Below the pieces are notes generated by a model, which did no database searches, was not told the origin of the DNA, and saw only the letters and a list, made by a program, of their open reading frames with translations. DNA of 64,000 nt, from positions 186,001-250,000 of the forward strand of contig PASF01000006.1 in NCBI GenBank assembly GCA_002711845.1, written 5' to 3'. The position numbers and the translations under genes were made by a program. Below, in pieces: positions 18,998 through 27,860 of the stretch (within the stretch, counting starts at the first letter, position 1; the number at the start of each line of letters is the position of its first letter). The DNA comes from Gammaproteobacteria bacterium (GTDB lineage Bacteria > Pseudomonadota > Gammaproteobacteria > Pseudomonadales > Pseudohongiellaceae).

Positions 18998-21817
18998 TTA
19001 TTTTCTGCGATTGGGTGTGGCCAGTGCTTCCAGCATGGGGAGCTGCGACTCCAGGAAGCTGACCGTGTTGTTGAAATTGGAAATAATGATGTCGTTGGCC
19101 AGAAATGAGGACTGCAAGCGACGCTCGGTCGCCGCCAGGCGCTCGTCCAGCGCCTGGCGCTTCTCGGTGATGCGCTGCAGCTCAGCGGTCAGTGAGTTCT
19201 GACGTCCGGTCAGCACACCGTTGCTGCCCAGCATCGAATCAACCAGGCTGGTCAACCGGCTGGCAACACCACGAAAATAATCAACCGTGCCGCGATTGCC
19301 CGCGTCACCGTCGGTCACTCTGACCCGCAGTCCGGACGCCGGGTCGGCAGCGCCACTGGCTGCGCGGCCCGCCTGGCTTTGCGCGCCGGCACCGACCGCG
19401 AATCCAAACACCGCACCGGCATTGCCTTCCAGGCTGGACAGGGCCACTGACGAGTCGCCGCCGCGGCTGGCCGACAGCAGCTTGAACCCGCCACTGTCAG
19501 CATCGAACTCAACCGAGACCGACACACCCGCAGCGATCAGCGCCGGGTCATTGTTGATGGCGGACTGTAACGTGCTGGCCACACCGCTGCTGCTGGTATC
19601 AGCCAGCACACCCAGGGTGATCTGACCCGACAGCACGCCATCCACGCGCAGCCGGAAGCGGTCCGCCGCAGTGCTGGTAGACAGGTCTCCGTGAGCGGCG
19701 TTCAGGTAGTAACCGGCCGTGGCCGGATTGGCGCCTGTAGAGGCTACCAGCACCTGCCCGCTGCCCTGTGCCTCAATACCGTTGATCAGACCCTGCACGT
19801 CGAGCCCACGGATGGAGGTGACGGGTTCGCCACGACCTTCAAACAGGCCCAGCCGCGTGGCACTGGCCAGGTTGATGTCGCCAAAGACGATGTCGTCGCC
19901 GGCATTGCTGGTGGAGACCACCAGCCGCGCAGACCCCTCGTCAGCGTTGTAGTCGTAGCCCACATTGACCGTGATTCCCGCGCCAACCAACGCTGCATCA
20001 ATCTGTGATTTTAACGCGGCGGTCAGTTCATCCGGCGTGTTATAGGTTACCGGTGTGCCGGCATCGCCCGGCAGCGTCAGCACGCCGGTGCTGTTGTCAT
20101 TGATCGACAGGCTGTATTGCGTGGCGCTGTCGACCACCAGGGGCGTATTAAACAGAGAGCCACTTTGCCCATCGGTGCTGGCAAGACTGGTCAGTGCATT
20201 GGCCTGATACGGCCCCTGACCCTCCTTTACCAGGCCCAGTGTTGCCGCGGCATCAGCCCCGATATCGATAATTCGGATCACCGATTCGCTGCCAAACCGG
20301 TTGGAGGTCATGTCAAAGCGCGACTCAGCGCTGTTATAGGTGACAGTGGCCGAATTCGCCGTACTGAGCAGCTCCCCGTTACTGTTGATCTGCCGCTGCA
20401 ACTCTTCGGCCAGCAGATCAGCGGTGGCATAGGTGCCTTCAGTCAATGCCACTTCCACTTCAACGCCATTGAGGAAAATATTGAAGCTGTTGTTGGCAGC
20501 GGTTATGTCGATGTTACCTGCGCCCAGGGCGGTCACCCCGATACCCTGGTAGCGTCCGGCTTCAGCCATGCGCGTTACTTCCAGACTGTAGCTGCCAGGT
20601 TGCGTCGCACTGCTGGCGGCGACGAAAGAGACCTGGTCATCACTGGGCTGCCCGGTAGTGGCGAACAACGCCGTGATGGCCTTGGGGTCGGCCTGGAAAG
20701 CATCTGCAAAAACGCTGCGATCAAACTCCATCATGTGATCATTGAACTGGTTGGTGGTAATACCCACCTCCGCCAACGACCCATAGGTCGACCCCAGCGT
20801 AAACGATCGCATGGTCGAGTTGATCTGGTTCATGATTGTCCGTATGCCCCGGTCGCCGGTCAGCACGCTGCCCTGACCGTTATCGCCGGCATCGGGATCA
20901 AACGCGGTCAGCACATCGGTCATGGTTTTCAGCGCATTGTAACTGTCTACCACACCCTGGACCTTGTCCATCAGTGCCGACGGGTCTTTACTGATGGTCA
21001 GCGCCGCCGGACCGGTGGAGACGCCTTTCAGGTTCAATGTAACACCCGGAATCACCCCCGCCACGAGATTGCTGTTGCGAGTGACGTTCAGGCCATTCAC
21101 CGAAAACATGGCATCCTGCGCGGCCTGCGTCTGCATCATGTCCTGACGGCTGGCGTTATAACTGAGCGCGCCGAATGAAGCAGAGCCGGTGGCGGTCAAC
21201 TCCATACTGTTGTTGGCGCCGCCCTCAGCGGTGCTGAACAACAGCCGGAATCCGGTGCCATCATCGACGATCGTCGCTTCCACCCCGATATCCGCATCGT
21301 TGACCGCATCGCGGATACCCGCCAGAGTATTATTGCTGGTGTCGATGACCAAGGAGCGCGACTGCTTGGCCGGGTTCGCCGTAAAACTCTGGTAGTTGTC
21401 GCTGCCATCAAAGGTCGTGGTGCCAAACCGGAACGTCAGTGTGCCCAGACCAACGGCTTCCGTTGTGGAGGTATACGCCTGGCTGGCGAGCGTATGCTGC
21501 TGCGCCAGCTGCTGCACGTTGACATTGTAGTTGCCAGTGGCAGCGACACTGGTGGCAGTGGCCGTCAGCACCGATTCGTTGCTGCTGTTGGCCTGGCTGG
21601 CGTTGAATGCCGATATGTTATTCAACTGTTTGACAGCGGTATTGTAGTCACCCAGAACACTGCTTATCTCGCCAAAGGCAGACAGACGGGCTTCCGTGAT
21701 ATCCTGGTCGCGATCCAGCCTGGCCGTGACCGGCGCGCGCTCGGCTTCCACCAGCTGCTCCAGAAGCTCACTGGTCAATAGTCCCGAGCCGATACCTAAC
21801 GATTGAATGGTTGCCAT
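18998..21817 (-). CDS. fliD: FliD, flagellar filament cap (enlarged)
   Basis: FliD is the pentameric cap that folds flagellin at the filament tip. The N-terminal domain begins MATIQSLGIGSGLLTSELLE (about 1-110), the FliD_C start is around 235-390 (VNGLNVTRNSN, VQGVVDSYNALKTMTDVLTA), and the C-terminal coiled-coil end is around 860-930 (LQRITEKRQALDERLAATE). The protein has 939 aa against a usual 450-680. The excess is an insertion of roughly 460 residues (about 392-855) of beta-rich, Ser/Thr/Ala-rich modules with repeated patterns such as GSYSLEVTRM and AGYYLNAAHGD. A sigma54 promoter and a leader hairpin lie upstream. Confidence 0.93.
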   Translation of the reverse strand: MATIQSLGIGSGLLTSELLEQLVEAERAPVTARLDRDQDITEARLSAFGEISSVLGDYNTAVKQLNNISAFNASQANSSNESVLTATATSVAATGNYNVNVQQLAQQHTLASQAYTSTTEAVGLGTLTFRFGTTTFDGSDNYQSFTANPAKQSRSLVIDTSNNTLAGIRDAVNDADIGVEATIVDDGTGFRLLFSTAEGGANNSMELTATGSASFGALSYNASRQDMMQTQAAQDAMFSVNGLNVTRNSNLVAGVIPGVTLNLKGVSTGPAALTISKDPSALMDKVQGVVDSYNALKTMTDVLTAFDPDAGDNGQGSVLTGDRGIRTIMNQINSTMRSFTLGSTYGSLAEVGITTNQFNDHMMEFDRSVFADAFQADPKAITALFATTGQPSDDQVSFVAASSATQPGSYSLEVTRMAEAGRYQGIGVTALGAGNIDITAANNSFNIFLNGVEVEVALTEGTYATADLLAEELQRQINSNGELLSTANSATVTYNSAESRFDMTSNRFGSESVIRIIDIGADAAATLGLVKEGQGPYQANALTSLASTDGQSGSLFNTPLVVDSATQYSLSINDNSTGVLTLPGDAGTPVTYNTPDELTAALKSQIDAALVGAGITVNVGYDYNADEGSARLVVSTSNAGDDIVFGDINLASATRLGLFEGRGEPVTSIRGLDVQGLINGIEAQGSGQVLVASTGANPATAGYYLNAAHGDLSTSTAADRFRLRVDGVLSGQITLGVLADTSSSGVASTLQSAINNDPALIAAGVSVSVEFDADSGGFKLLSASRGGDSSVALSSLEGNAGAVFGFAVGAGAQSQAGRAASGAADPASGLRVRVTDGDAGNRGTVDYFRGVASRLTSLVDSMLGSNGVLTGRQNSLTAELQRITEKRQALDERLAATERRLQSSFLANDIIISNFNNTVSFLESQLPMLEALATPNRRK

Positions 21818-21867
21818 ACACTGATTGCCGTCTATTTGTTTGGCGAAAGCCTGCGGACACCGCGTGC

Positions 21868-21890
21868 CAGGCTGCCATTCGGGCAGCCTG
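21868..21890. other. Strong hairpin in the fliD leader
   Basis: CAGGCTGCC (21868-21876) and GGCAGCCTG (21882-21890) form a perfect 9-bp stem with the loop ATTCG. It lies between the predicted sigma54 start site (about 21908) and the fliD ATG, so it should form in the fliD mRNA leader. No T-run follows. Confidence 0.5.
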
Positions 21891-21918
21891 CAGGCGATGG
21901 GTTACTCGCCACAGGCGT

Positions 21919-21934
21919 AGCAATTTCCAGGCCA
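21919..21934 (-). promoter_or_regulatory. Sigma54 promoter of fliD
   Basis: On the minus strand TGGCCTGGAAATTGCT matches the -24/-12 consensus TGGCACG-N4-TTGCT except for two bases, with the obligatory GG-N10-GC spacing. It lies about 100 bases before fliD, a typical FleQ/RpoN target. Confidence 0.7.
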
Positions 21935-22016
21935 GTCATGCTGGCCAGCGAAAACAGCCACTTATCCATTGGTATCGGTCAACGGCGGAGATTCTTGACC
22001 TTCGCGGCGGCAACTC

Positions 22017-22083
22017 TTTGCCGTGCCCGTTTGCCGTGCCCGTTTGCCGTGCCCGTTTGCCGTTGACCGTTTGCCGTTGACCG
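22017..22083. repeat. 13/14-bp tandem repeats
   Basis: There are three copies of TTTGCCGTGCCCG (22017, 22030, 22043) and then two copies of TTTGCCGTTGACCG (22056, 22070). A doublet GGTGGCC-GGTGGCC follows (22083-22096). The array ends about 50 bases before the ATG of the plus-strand gene at 22135. There are no unique spacers, so this is not CRISPR. Confidence 0.85.
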
Positions 22084-22134
22084 GTGGCCGGTGGCCTCGC
22101 TAGAATCGCGCTATCCCTACTCGGAGAAGAAGCT

Positions 22135-23172
22135 ATGTTCAATAGACCCACTTTTGCAAGCCGTCTGGCGTTGCTGGGAGCCAGCGCGCTGGCGGCCAGC
22201 CTGCTGACATCAGGCGCACTGGCGCAAACCGACTATACGCCGCCCAGAACGTCCTACGGGGTACCCGACCTGCAGGGCGTCTGGCGCAATGCCACCGTGA
22301 CACCGCTGACCCGTCCACGCGAACTGGGCACACGACAGGCCTATACCCAGGAAGAGGCGTTTCAGCTGGAACGCGCTGCCCAGCAGGAAGTTGAGCAGGA
22401 CAATGAACCCCTGGATCCGAACCGACCGCCACCACCGGCAGAAGACCTGCCCCCCGTCGGCAACTACGATCTGTTCTGGACTGACCGCGGCATGTTCATG
22501 CCCACTATCGACGGTGAGTTCCGCACCTCCATCATCATCGATCCGCCTGATGGACAGATGCCCGGTTACACCGATGACTTTCTGGCCCAGCGAGCCCGCG
22601 AACGGCAGACCGGTCCCGACCCCTTTGATGGCCCCGAAGGCCGCGGCGTGGGCGAGCGCTGCCTGCTCTCGTTTGGCTCCAACTCCGGTCCGCCCATGCT
22701 GCCGGTGATGTACAACAGCCATTATCAGATCGTGCAGTCACCTGGCTACGTCACCATTGTGGTGGAAATGGTGCATGACGCGCGCATTATCAAGATTCAG
22801 GATGATCATGCGCCGCACGCCGACATCATGAACAAATGGATGGGCGACTCAATCGGGCGCTGGGAAGGCGACACGCTGGTCGTGGAAACACGGCATTTCA
22901 ATCCCTGGCAGAGTTTTCGTGGCGCCTCGGAAAACCTGACCGTCACCGAAACCTTCCGCCGCGAGTCAGACAGCAAGATCATTTACAGTTTCACCGTGGA
23001 TGATCCAACCGTGTTTGAGTCCAGCTTCACCGGCGAACTGGCGCTGACGGCCTATGACGACCCGCTTTACGAATATGCCTGTCATGAAGGTAACTACGCA
23101 CTGGCCGGCACACTGGCGGGTGCACGACTGGCCGAAGAGGAAGCGCGACAGGCAGCCGAGGCCGGTAATTAG
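22135..23172 (+). CDS. Exported protein of unknown function
   Basis: Protein of 345 aa with a clear signal peptide (ALLGASALAASLLTSGALAQ) and GGAGAAG upstream of the ATG at 22135. The mature start contains YGVPDLQGVWRNATVTPLTR, followed by a proline-rich acidic segment and a beta-rich body with VIVVEMVHDARII-like strands and GDTLVVETRHFN. I recognise the PDLQGVW-type pattern from large families of exported proteins in marine gammaproteobacteria and Acidobacteria, but no function is established. It is on the opposite strand inside a flagellar cluster, so it is probably a lineage-specific insertion unrelated to motility. Confidence 0.75.
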   Translation: MFNRPTFASRLALLGASALAASLLTSGALAQTDYTPPRTSYGVPDLQGVWRNATVTPLTRPRELGTRQAYTQEEAFQLERAAQQEVEQDNEPLDPNRPPPPAEDLPPVGNYDLFWTDRGMFMPTIDGEFRTSIIIDPPDGQMPGYTDDFLAQRARERQTGPDPFDGPEGRGVGERCLLSFGSNSGPPMLPVMYNSHYQIVQSPGYVTIVVEMVHDARIIKIQDDHAPHADIMNKWMGDSIGRWEGDTLVVETRHFNPWQSFRGASENLTVTETFRRESDSKIIYSFTVDDPTVFESSFTGELALTAYDDPLYEYACHEGNYALAGTLAGARLAEEEARQAAEAGN

Positions 23173-23221
23173 TCGTTAAAAAGACCCGGGGGTGAGGTCG
23201 GAAAGTTGCGGACTCACCGAT

Positions 23222-23662
23222 TCACACCTGGGTCTTGAACAATGACAGGGGCTCCTGGGACTCAAGCTTTTGCGCCAGCTCCAGGGCCTCCTTGCTGTTG
23301 AACTGCCTCAGGACCTGCTTCGATTCGCGATCAACCACAGTCACCGACGGCTCCTGACTGTCCGGATCGATATCGAAGACCAGATCACGTTTAACGGTCT
23401 GCACGTAAGCATTCAGGCGGGAAACAGCCTGCTCCAGTATTTCTTCATCATCGTCAGTTGCCTCAGCACGCCGGGCGCCGGGCGAAGACACCTGTTTTGC
23501 CGGACGTTCCCGGGGCGGATGCTCAGACTGGCCATCCTGTCGCGCCTGCTGTTCCTGGCTGTCGGCATGCGCATCCAGATCGTTTTCGACCGCGCCCACG
23601 GATTTGACTTTCTCCTTCGTCACCACAGCAGGCTGAAAACGGGTAATACTGATTTCGCTCAC
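23222..23662 (-). CDS. flaG: FlaG family flagellar protein
   Basis: Protein of 146 aa. The first 75 residues are charged and disordered-looking. The FlaG domain is in the C-terminal half: ILEQAVSRLNAYVQTVKRDL, then LVFDIDPDSQEPSVTVVDRE and VLRQFNSKEALELAQKL. FlaG influences filament length in some bacteria. It lies downstream of fliC, but a strong terminator separates the two, so it may have its own promoter. Confidence 0.9.
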   Translation of the reverse strand: MSEISITRFQPAVVTKEKVKSVGAVENDLDAHADSQEQQARQDGQSEHPPRERPAKQVSSPGARRAEATDDDEEILEQAVSRLNAYVQTVKRDLVFDIDPDSQEPSVTVVDRESKQVLRQFNSKEALELAQKLESQEPLSLFKTQV

Positions 23663-23701
23663 AGCATAACTCCCACACGATCACCTGCCAAAAAGAGGGA
23701 A

Positions 23702-23716
23702 TGTCAGGGCCTGACA
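23702..23716. promoter_or_regulatory. Palindrome upstream of flaG
   Basis: TGTCAGG-G-CCTGACA is an inverted repeat with perfect 7-bp arms, 40 bases before the flaG start and directly next to the T-run of the fliC terminator. It could be an operator or a second RNA stem. Confidence 0.35.
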
Positions 23717-23717
23717 C

Positions 23718-23766
23718 AAAAAAATCCGCCCGGCGTTTACCTTGTTATCGGTATCGGCCGGGCGGA
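23718..23766 (-). terminator. Intrinsic terminator of fliC
   Basis: Reading the minus strand, TCCGCCCGGC (plus 23766-23757) pairs perfectly with GCCGGGCGGA (23734-23725), and seven Ts follow (23724-23718). It starts 30 bases after the fliC stop. Confidence 0.92.
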
Positions 23767-23795
23767 CTTTAGGACTTTAGCTTACTTTCGGGAAA

Positions 23796-25913
23796 TTAAC
23801 CCAGAAGCTGCAGTACCTGCTGGCTTTGCGCGTTAGCCTGGGCCAGCATGGAGACACCCGCCTGCTGCAGGGCCTGGTTACGTGCCAGGTTGGCGGCTTC
23901 AGCGGCGAAGTCAGCGTCCTGGATTCGAGAGTTGGCAGCCGAGAACTTCTCGGACGTGGCTGACAGGTTCTCGATGGTGGCAGAGAAACGGTTCTGCACC
24001 GCACCCAGCTCGGAACGTGACGCTGTGATGGAGCCCAGCGCGTTGTCGATGGCCGCCAGCGCGTCAGTAGCACCCTGCTGCGTCGACAGATCAACATCGC
24101 TCAGGTATTGACCGGCTTCCGCACCACCGAATGAACCGGCTTCAAAGCCCAGTGATTCCAGTGCAGCGTTACCGTTGGTACCACCTGACACGGTGAACTC
24201 ACCGGCAGATTTCAGGGTGACGGTGCCGTAGCTGGTAATACCATCTGTTGTCACAGCAGACAAATCCGCTACCGCTTCAGCATTGCTGTTGGACAAACCG
24301 AACTGATCGATAGCAACAAGTGTGGTATTAACACTTTGGTCATCGTACGACATTACTATGTTACGACCATCAGCAGCCGTCAACGTTACACCTGAGCCAG
24401 TGTCCTCCGCCAGAACACCTGTCGAACCAAACTGCGCATTGATTGCATTGACTGCCGCGGTGCGGTTTGCTTCCAGGGAACCGCCGTCAGTCAGCGTAAT
24501 GGCCACACCGTTCAACTCCATGGACGCGTTGCCGGCAGAGTAGGAACCTGCGCTGGCACCTGCCACGACGTTTGCATCGACCTCGGCGGTGACGCCGGTC
24601 TCTGCGCTGGATCGGTTGATGGCGGCGGCGATTGAAATGGACGACGCTTCTTTGGCACTGGAGGCAGCGGCAGCCGTGGACGATGTGTCATCTGTGGCAA
24701 CTGCTGCACCAATCCCCACGCCATTGATGACCAGATCGCCAGCATCCAGCGTGGTGGTCGCATCAGTCGCCGCTGATTGCAGACGTGTCTCTGTGCTGAT
24801 GGCAGACTCGGCAGCATCGTAGCTGCCCGCTCGCAGACCCGCATTGGTAGATGTATTGCCGCCAACGGTGATCTCGCTAACACCGGCATTGGCAACCAGG
24901 GTGAACCCACCTTCATAGGTACCCGTTGCAGCAAGCCCTGTCTTCGCACCAGTCAGCGTTCCACCTAAGGACACATCAATGTTTCGGCCGTCTTCTGCGA
25001 TCAACTGAATACCTTGCGCATCCTCTCCAGTGTCAATAGCTGTCACACCAGTCAGTCCAGATTGTGCGTTTATGGCCTCTACCACTGATGTTCTGGTGGC
25101 CGCAGTGTCGGTAGTAGTCGATACAGTGATAGCAGTACCATTGATAGTGACGGCACCAGAGTCAGCCGCACCAGTCATTGACGTACCAGCGACGGTATTG
25201 GTATCAACCACCGCAGTGACGCCAGACTGCTCGGACACAGCGTTGATGGCAGCGGCTTTGGAGATGGAGCTGGCAACGTTGCCGGCAGAGGACAATGAGT
25301 CATCTGAGGCCTTACTGGCGCCCACGGCCACACCGTTGATGGTCAGGTCGCCAACGGCGATGCCGACATCAGTTGCTGACGCAGTCAGGCCATTCTTGTC
25401 GGAAACACCCAACGTGTCAGTGGTCAGTTGGCCGATTGATACGTTGATGGTTTCGCCAGCATTGGCGCCGATCTGGAAGTCAGAGTTGTAAGAACCGTCC
25501 AGCAGCTTTACGCCGTTAAAGTTGGCAGTGTCAGCCACTCGACCGACTTCTGCGATCAGGGCCTGGGCTTCTTCGTTCAGCAGTTGACGGTCGGTGTCAC
25601 TGTAGGAACCGTTGGCAGACTGTACCGCCAGTTCACGCAGACGCTGCAGAGAGTCAGTCATGGAACCCATGCTGGATTCAGCCGTTTCTGCCAGAGAGAT
25701 ACCGTCGTTGGCGTTACGAACGGCCACGTTCAGACCGTTGATTTGTGATGTGAAGCGCGTAGAGATCGCCAGACCAGCAGCGTCGTCTTTTGCACCGTTG
25801 ATTCGCAGACCTGAAGAAAGACGCTCAAGAGCCTGGTTAGTGCCGGCCTGTGAACTGTTCAGATTTCGCTGCGCGTTAAGTGAAGCAATGTTGGTATTTA
25901 TGACCTGAGCCAT
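23796..25913 (-). CDS. fliC: Flagellin (large, with an internal duplication)
   Basis: The filament subunit, 705 aa. The N-terminal D0/D1 part (MAQVINTNIASLNAQRNLNS to about residue 165) and the C-terminal part (about 610-705, ending AQANAQSQQVLQLLG) are canonical. The variable middle contains two related blocks of about 130 residues (near 189-320 and 393-530), each beginning DLxINGVxxGA and ending DGRNI. These resemble flagellin IN-type modules. A sigma28 promoter lies about 80 bases upstream and a strong terminator follows. Confidence 0.96.
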   Translation of the reverse strand: MAQVINTNIASLNAQRNLNSSQAGTNQALERLSSGLRINGAKDDAAGLAISTRFTSQINGLNVAVRNANDGISLAETAESSMGSMTDSLQRLRELAVQSANGSYSDTDRQLLNEEAQALIAEVGRVADTANFNGVKLLDGSYNSDFQIGANAGETINVSIGQLTTDTLGVSDKNGLTASATDVGIAVGDLTINGVAVGASKASDDSLSSAGNVASSISKAAAINAVSEQSGVTAVVDTNTVAGTSMTGAADSGAVTINGTAITVSTTTDTAATRTSVVEAINAQSGLTGVTAIDTGEDAQGIQLIAEDGRNIDVSLGGTLTGAKTGLAATGTYEGGFTLVANAGVSEITVGGNTSTNAGLRAGSYDAAESAISTETRLQSAATDATTTLDAGDLVINGVGIGAAVATDDTSSTAAAASSAKEASSISIAAAINRSSAETGVTAEVDANVVAGASAGSYSAGNASMELNGVAITLTDGGSLEANRTAAVNAINAQFGSTGVLAEDTGSGVTLTAADGRNIVMSYDDQSVNTTLVAIDQFGLSNSNAEAVADLSAVTTDGITSYGTVTLKSAGEFTVSGGTNGNAALESLGFEAGSFGGAEAGQYLSDVDLSTQQGATDALAAIDNALGSITASRSELGAVQNRFSATIENLSATSEKFSAANSRIQDADFAAEAANLARNQALQQAGVSMLAQANAQSQQVLQLLG

Positions 25914-26229
25914 GCTGTTTACTCCTGAGTTTACGTATTAAAACCGGACCGCATATGCCGCGTTACAAACCGCTCACTGCTATGCGTTACACCATTTAAC
26001 GACACAGGAAATCAAAGCTTTAGACGTTTTTTAACAACTTTTGGGGGCTCGACAGAAATTTTATTTCTTTAGGATTTTTTTTGACTGTGCTAATATTTTT
26101 TTTGACCGCGCTAAAAGTAATGCGTCATCATATTAAACGCAGATTCGCCGACCACCATCGCAGCCCCACCTCTCACCCTGCAACCGGCAAGACCAGGCGC
26201 TACTCTTTATATAGGCCAATACAGTGACG
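25914..26229. other. Divergent intergenic region, fliC / FliT-like gene
   Basis: This AT-rich gap of about 315 bases contains the fliC leader and sigma28 promoter. T-runs lie around 26060-26105 on the plus strand. No further gene is evident, and no convincing promoter for the plus-strand gene was found. Confidence 0.55.
25996..26022 (-). promoter_or_regulatory. Sigma28 (FliA) promoter of fliC
   Basis: On the minus strand TAAAGCTT (26022-26015), an 11-base spacer and GTCGTTAA (26003-25996) match the FliA consensus TAAAGTTT-N11-GCCGATAA. Transcription would start about 75 bases before the fliC ATG. Confidence 0.78.
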
Positions 26230-26577
26230 ATGGACAATCCTGAAAAAAACGATAATACCGAATCAAATCAGGCGCTTGCCTGGTCACGTATTGTGGCCGC
26301 CAGCGATCAGCTGGCGCAGCTTGCCGAGCAAAAAAACTGGGACAAACTGGGCCGACTGCAAGTCGAGCGCGACCGATTGATTGAGCACTTTTTTTCATCG
26401 GAAACACGCCCGGAACTGATCACCGGTATTCAGGCCGACATCAGAAAAATCTGTGAACAGGACAGAAGAATTATTCAGATGGTAACCGACAATCGTGCGC
26501 AACTGGGCGCAGAAGCCTTACATCTGCGCGCCATGAAAAATCGCATCGAGCAGTATTTATCGACAGAGGACCATTAA
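26230..26577 (+). CDS. FliT-like flagellar protein
   Basis: Small 115-aa protein, predominantly helical, with LAWSRIVAASDQLAQLAEQK, LQVERDRLIEHFF and an ending in LRAMKNRIEQYL. Length, helical pattern and location next to fliC suit the FliT group of export chaperones. The similarity is weak at sequence level, so this is partly inferred from context. The ATG at 26230 or a GTG at 26224 may be the start. Unlike in Pseudomonas, it is not in the fliD-fliS operon but divergent from fliC. Confidence 0.65.
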   Translation: MDNPEKNDNTESNQALAWSRIVAASDQLAQLAEQKNWDKLGRLQVERDRLIEHFFSSETRPELITGIQADIRKICEQDRRIIQMVTDNRAQLGAEALHLRAMKNRIEQYLSTEDH

Positions 26578-26613
26578 ACTTTAGCGGCGATTTGGCGCCT
26601 GGCAAAGGCAGGG

Positions 26614-27858
26614 TCAGATCAGATTAAACAGCGACATCCGCGTAATCTTGGTAAACGTGGTCTGCGCCGCTTCCAGCACAAAAGATTCCTGCGTCAACTG
26701 ACTGATGGCCTTGGCATAGTCCAGGTCCGACAATTCTGACAGGGTTGTACGCACCACCAGTTCGAAATCTTCGTTACTGGCCTTGGCCGCATCAACCTGG
26801 TTCAACCGGGCGCCAATGGCGCTGGTGGTCTTGATCAGCTGATCCTGGGCTTTATTGAGGTTGCCAATGGTGTTTTCCAGAGACTGCGACAACTGCTGTC
26901 GCTCACCCGTGCTGTTGCCCAGCCGTTGCAGGTCGGCAATATAGTCCTCCAGCCCTTCCAGCAGGCCTTTTTTACTACTCGATTCCACTTTAAAGCTGTC
27001 GCCCTCGGCCGGGCGGCCTTCAATGCGAAACGACATACCGGCCACCTGCACCTCGGTGCCACTGCCGAAAGGCTGCTTCTGCGCCAGAATGCGCCCGTCA
27101 GACGCCTGGGTGATGGTGTAGTTCAGTCCGGGCGGGGTGATATCGCTGCTCGGATTGAACTGAATGACCACACTCTCGGGGTAGAATGCTTCAAAGGCTG
27201 ACTGATCGCGGATATTGACACGGCTGATAGCGGCAGGCGGTTGCCCCTGGTTGCCATCGGCAGCGCTGCTTTTGGCGGTCGGCGAGGCGCTGGCAATGTT
27301 CATGAATACATCGTGGCCCGAATCGTTGGCTGCCACCGCGGTCACCGGTCCGATCTGGATAAAGCGCTGTCCCTGATCGCCATGGTACTGATAACGTCCC
27401 TCGGCATCCTTGACAAAGGGTTGTTCATTGCCCTGAAACCCCGAGAACAGGTACTCGCCGCCCGCATCACGGGCATTCATGAACTGCGCCATCCCATCAA
27501 CAACGGCCTGCAGCTCTACCGCAATATAGCCCCGCTGCTCCTTGTCCAGGGCACCGTTGCCGGATTGGCCAATCAGTTCCTGTGCCCGTTGAATCAGATC
27601 GCTGACACCGCTCAACGCACTTTCTTCACGTTGCAGGCGGGCGTTGAGTGTCGACAGGCTGCTGTTGTATTGATCCAGCCCGGCCAGCTCCTGATTGAGT
27701 TGCAGAATCCGCGTCGACGCAATCGGGTCATCAGCGGGTGTCAGGACTCTTTTATTGGTGGAGATCTGCTCCTGCGTCTTGCTCACCGCCTTCTGCAGAT
27801 CAAGCATCGGGTTCAGGCCACGACTGTATAACTGATTGGTCGACATTCGCACTGACAT
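26614..27858 (-). CDS. flgL: FlgL, hook-filament junction protein
   Basis: Protein of 414 aa with flagellin-like ends: RMSTNQLYSRGLNPMLDLQK at the start and LSELSDLDYAKAISQLTQES near the end. FlgL is the second junction protein between hook and filament. It starts two bases after the flgK stop and closes the flg operon. The flgL and fliT-like genes converge with 36 bases between them and no visible terminator. Confidence 0.95.
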   Translation of the reverse strand: MSVRMSTNQLYSRGLNPMLDLQKAVSKTQEQISTNKRVLTPADDPIASTRILQLNQELAGLDQYNSSLSTLNARLQREESALSGVSDLIQRAQELIGQSGNGALDKEQRGYIAVELQAVVDGMAQFMNARDAGGEYLFSGFQGNEQPFVKDAEGRYQYHGDQGQRFIQIGPVTAVAANDSGHDVFMNIASASPTAKSSAADGNQGQPPAAISRVNIRDQSAFEAFYPESVVIQFNPSSDITPPGLNYTITQASDGRILAQKQPFGSGTEVQVAGMSFRIEGRPAEGDSFKVESSSKKGLLEGLEDYIADLQRLGNSTGERQQLSQSLENTIGNLNKAQDQLIKTTSAIGARLNQVDAAKASNEDFELVVRTTLSELSDLDYAKAISQLTQESFVLEAAQTTFTKITRMSLFNLI

Positions 27859-27860
27859 GA

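Larger units (their letters stand above)
21818..22134. other. Divergent intergenic region, fliD / exported protein gene
   Basis: This 317-base gap contains the fliD sigma54 promoter, the fliD leader hairpin and the tandem repeats at 22017-22083. The plus-strand gene at 22135 must have its promoter here, but I do not see a convincing one. Confidence 0.55.

Noticed and set aside
20117-21178. A 353-codon plus-strand frame inside fliD
   Set aside because: It is fully opposite the FliD coding sequence and shows no protein-like motif.
22017-22083. Possible CRISPR array
   Set aside because: The units are directly adjacent with no spacers and are only 13-14 bases long; no cas gene is present.
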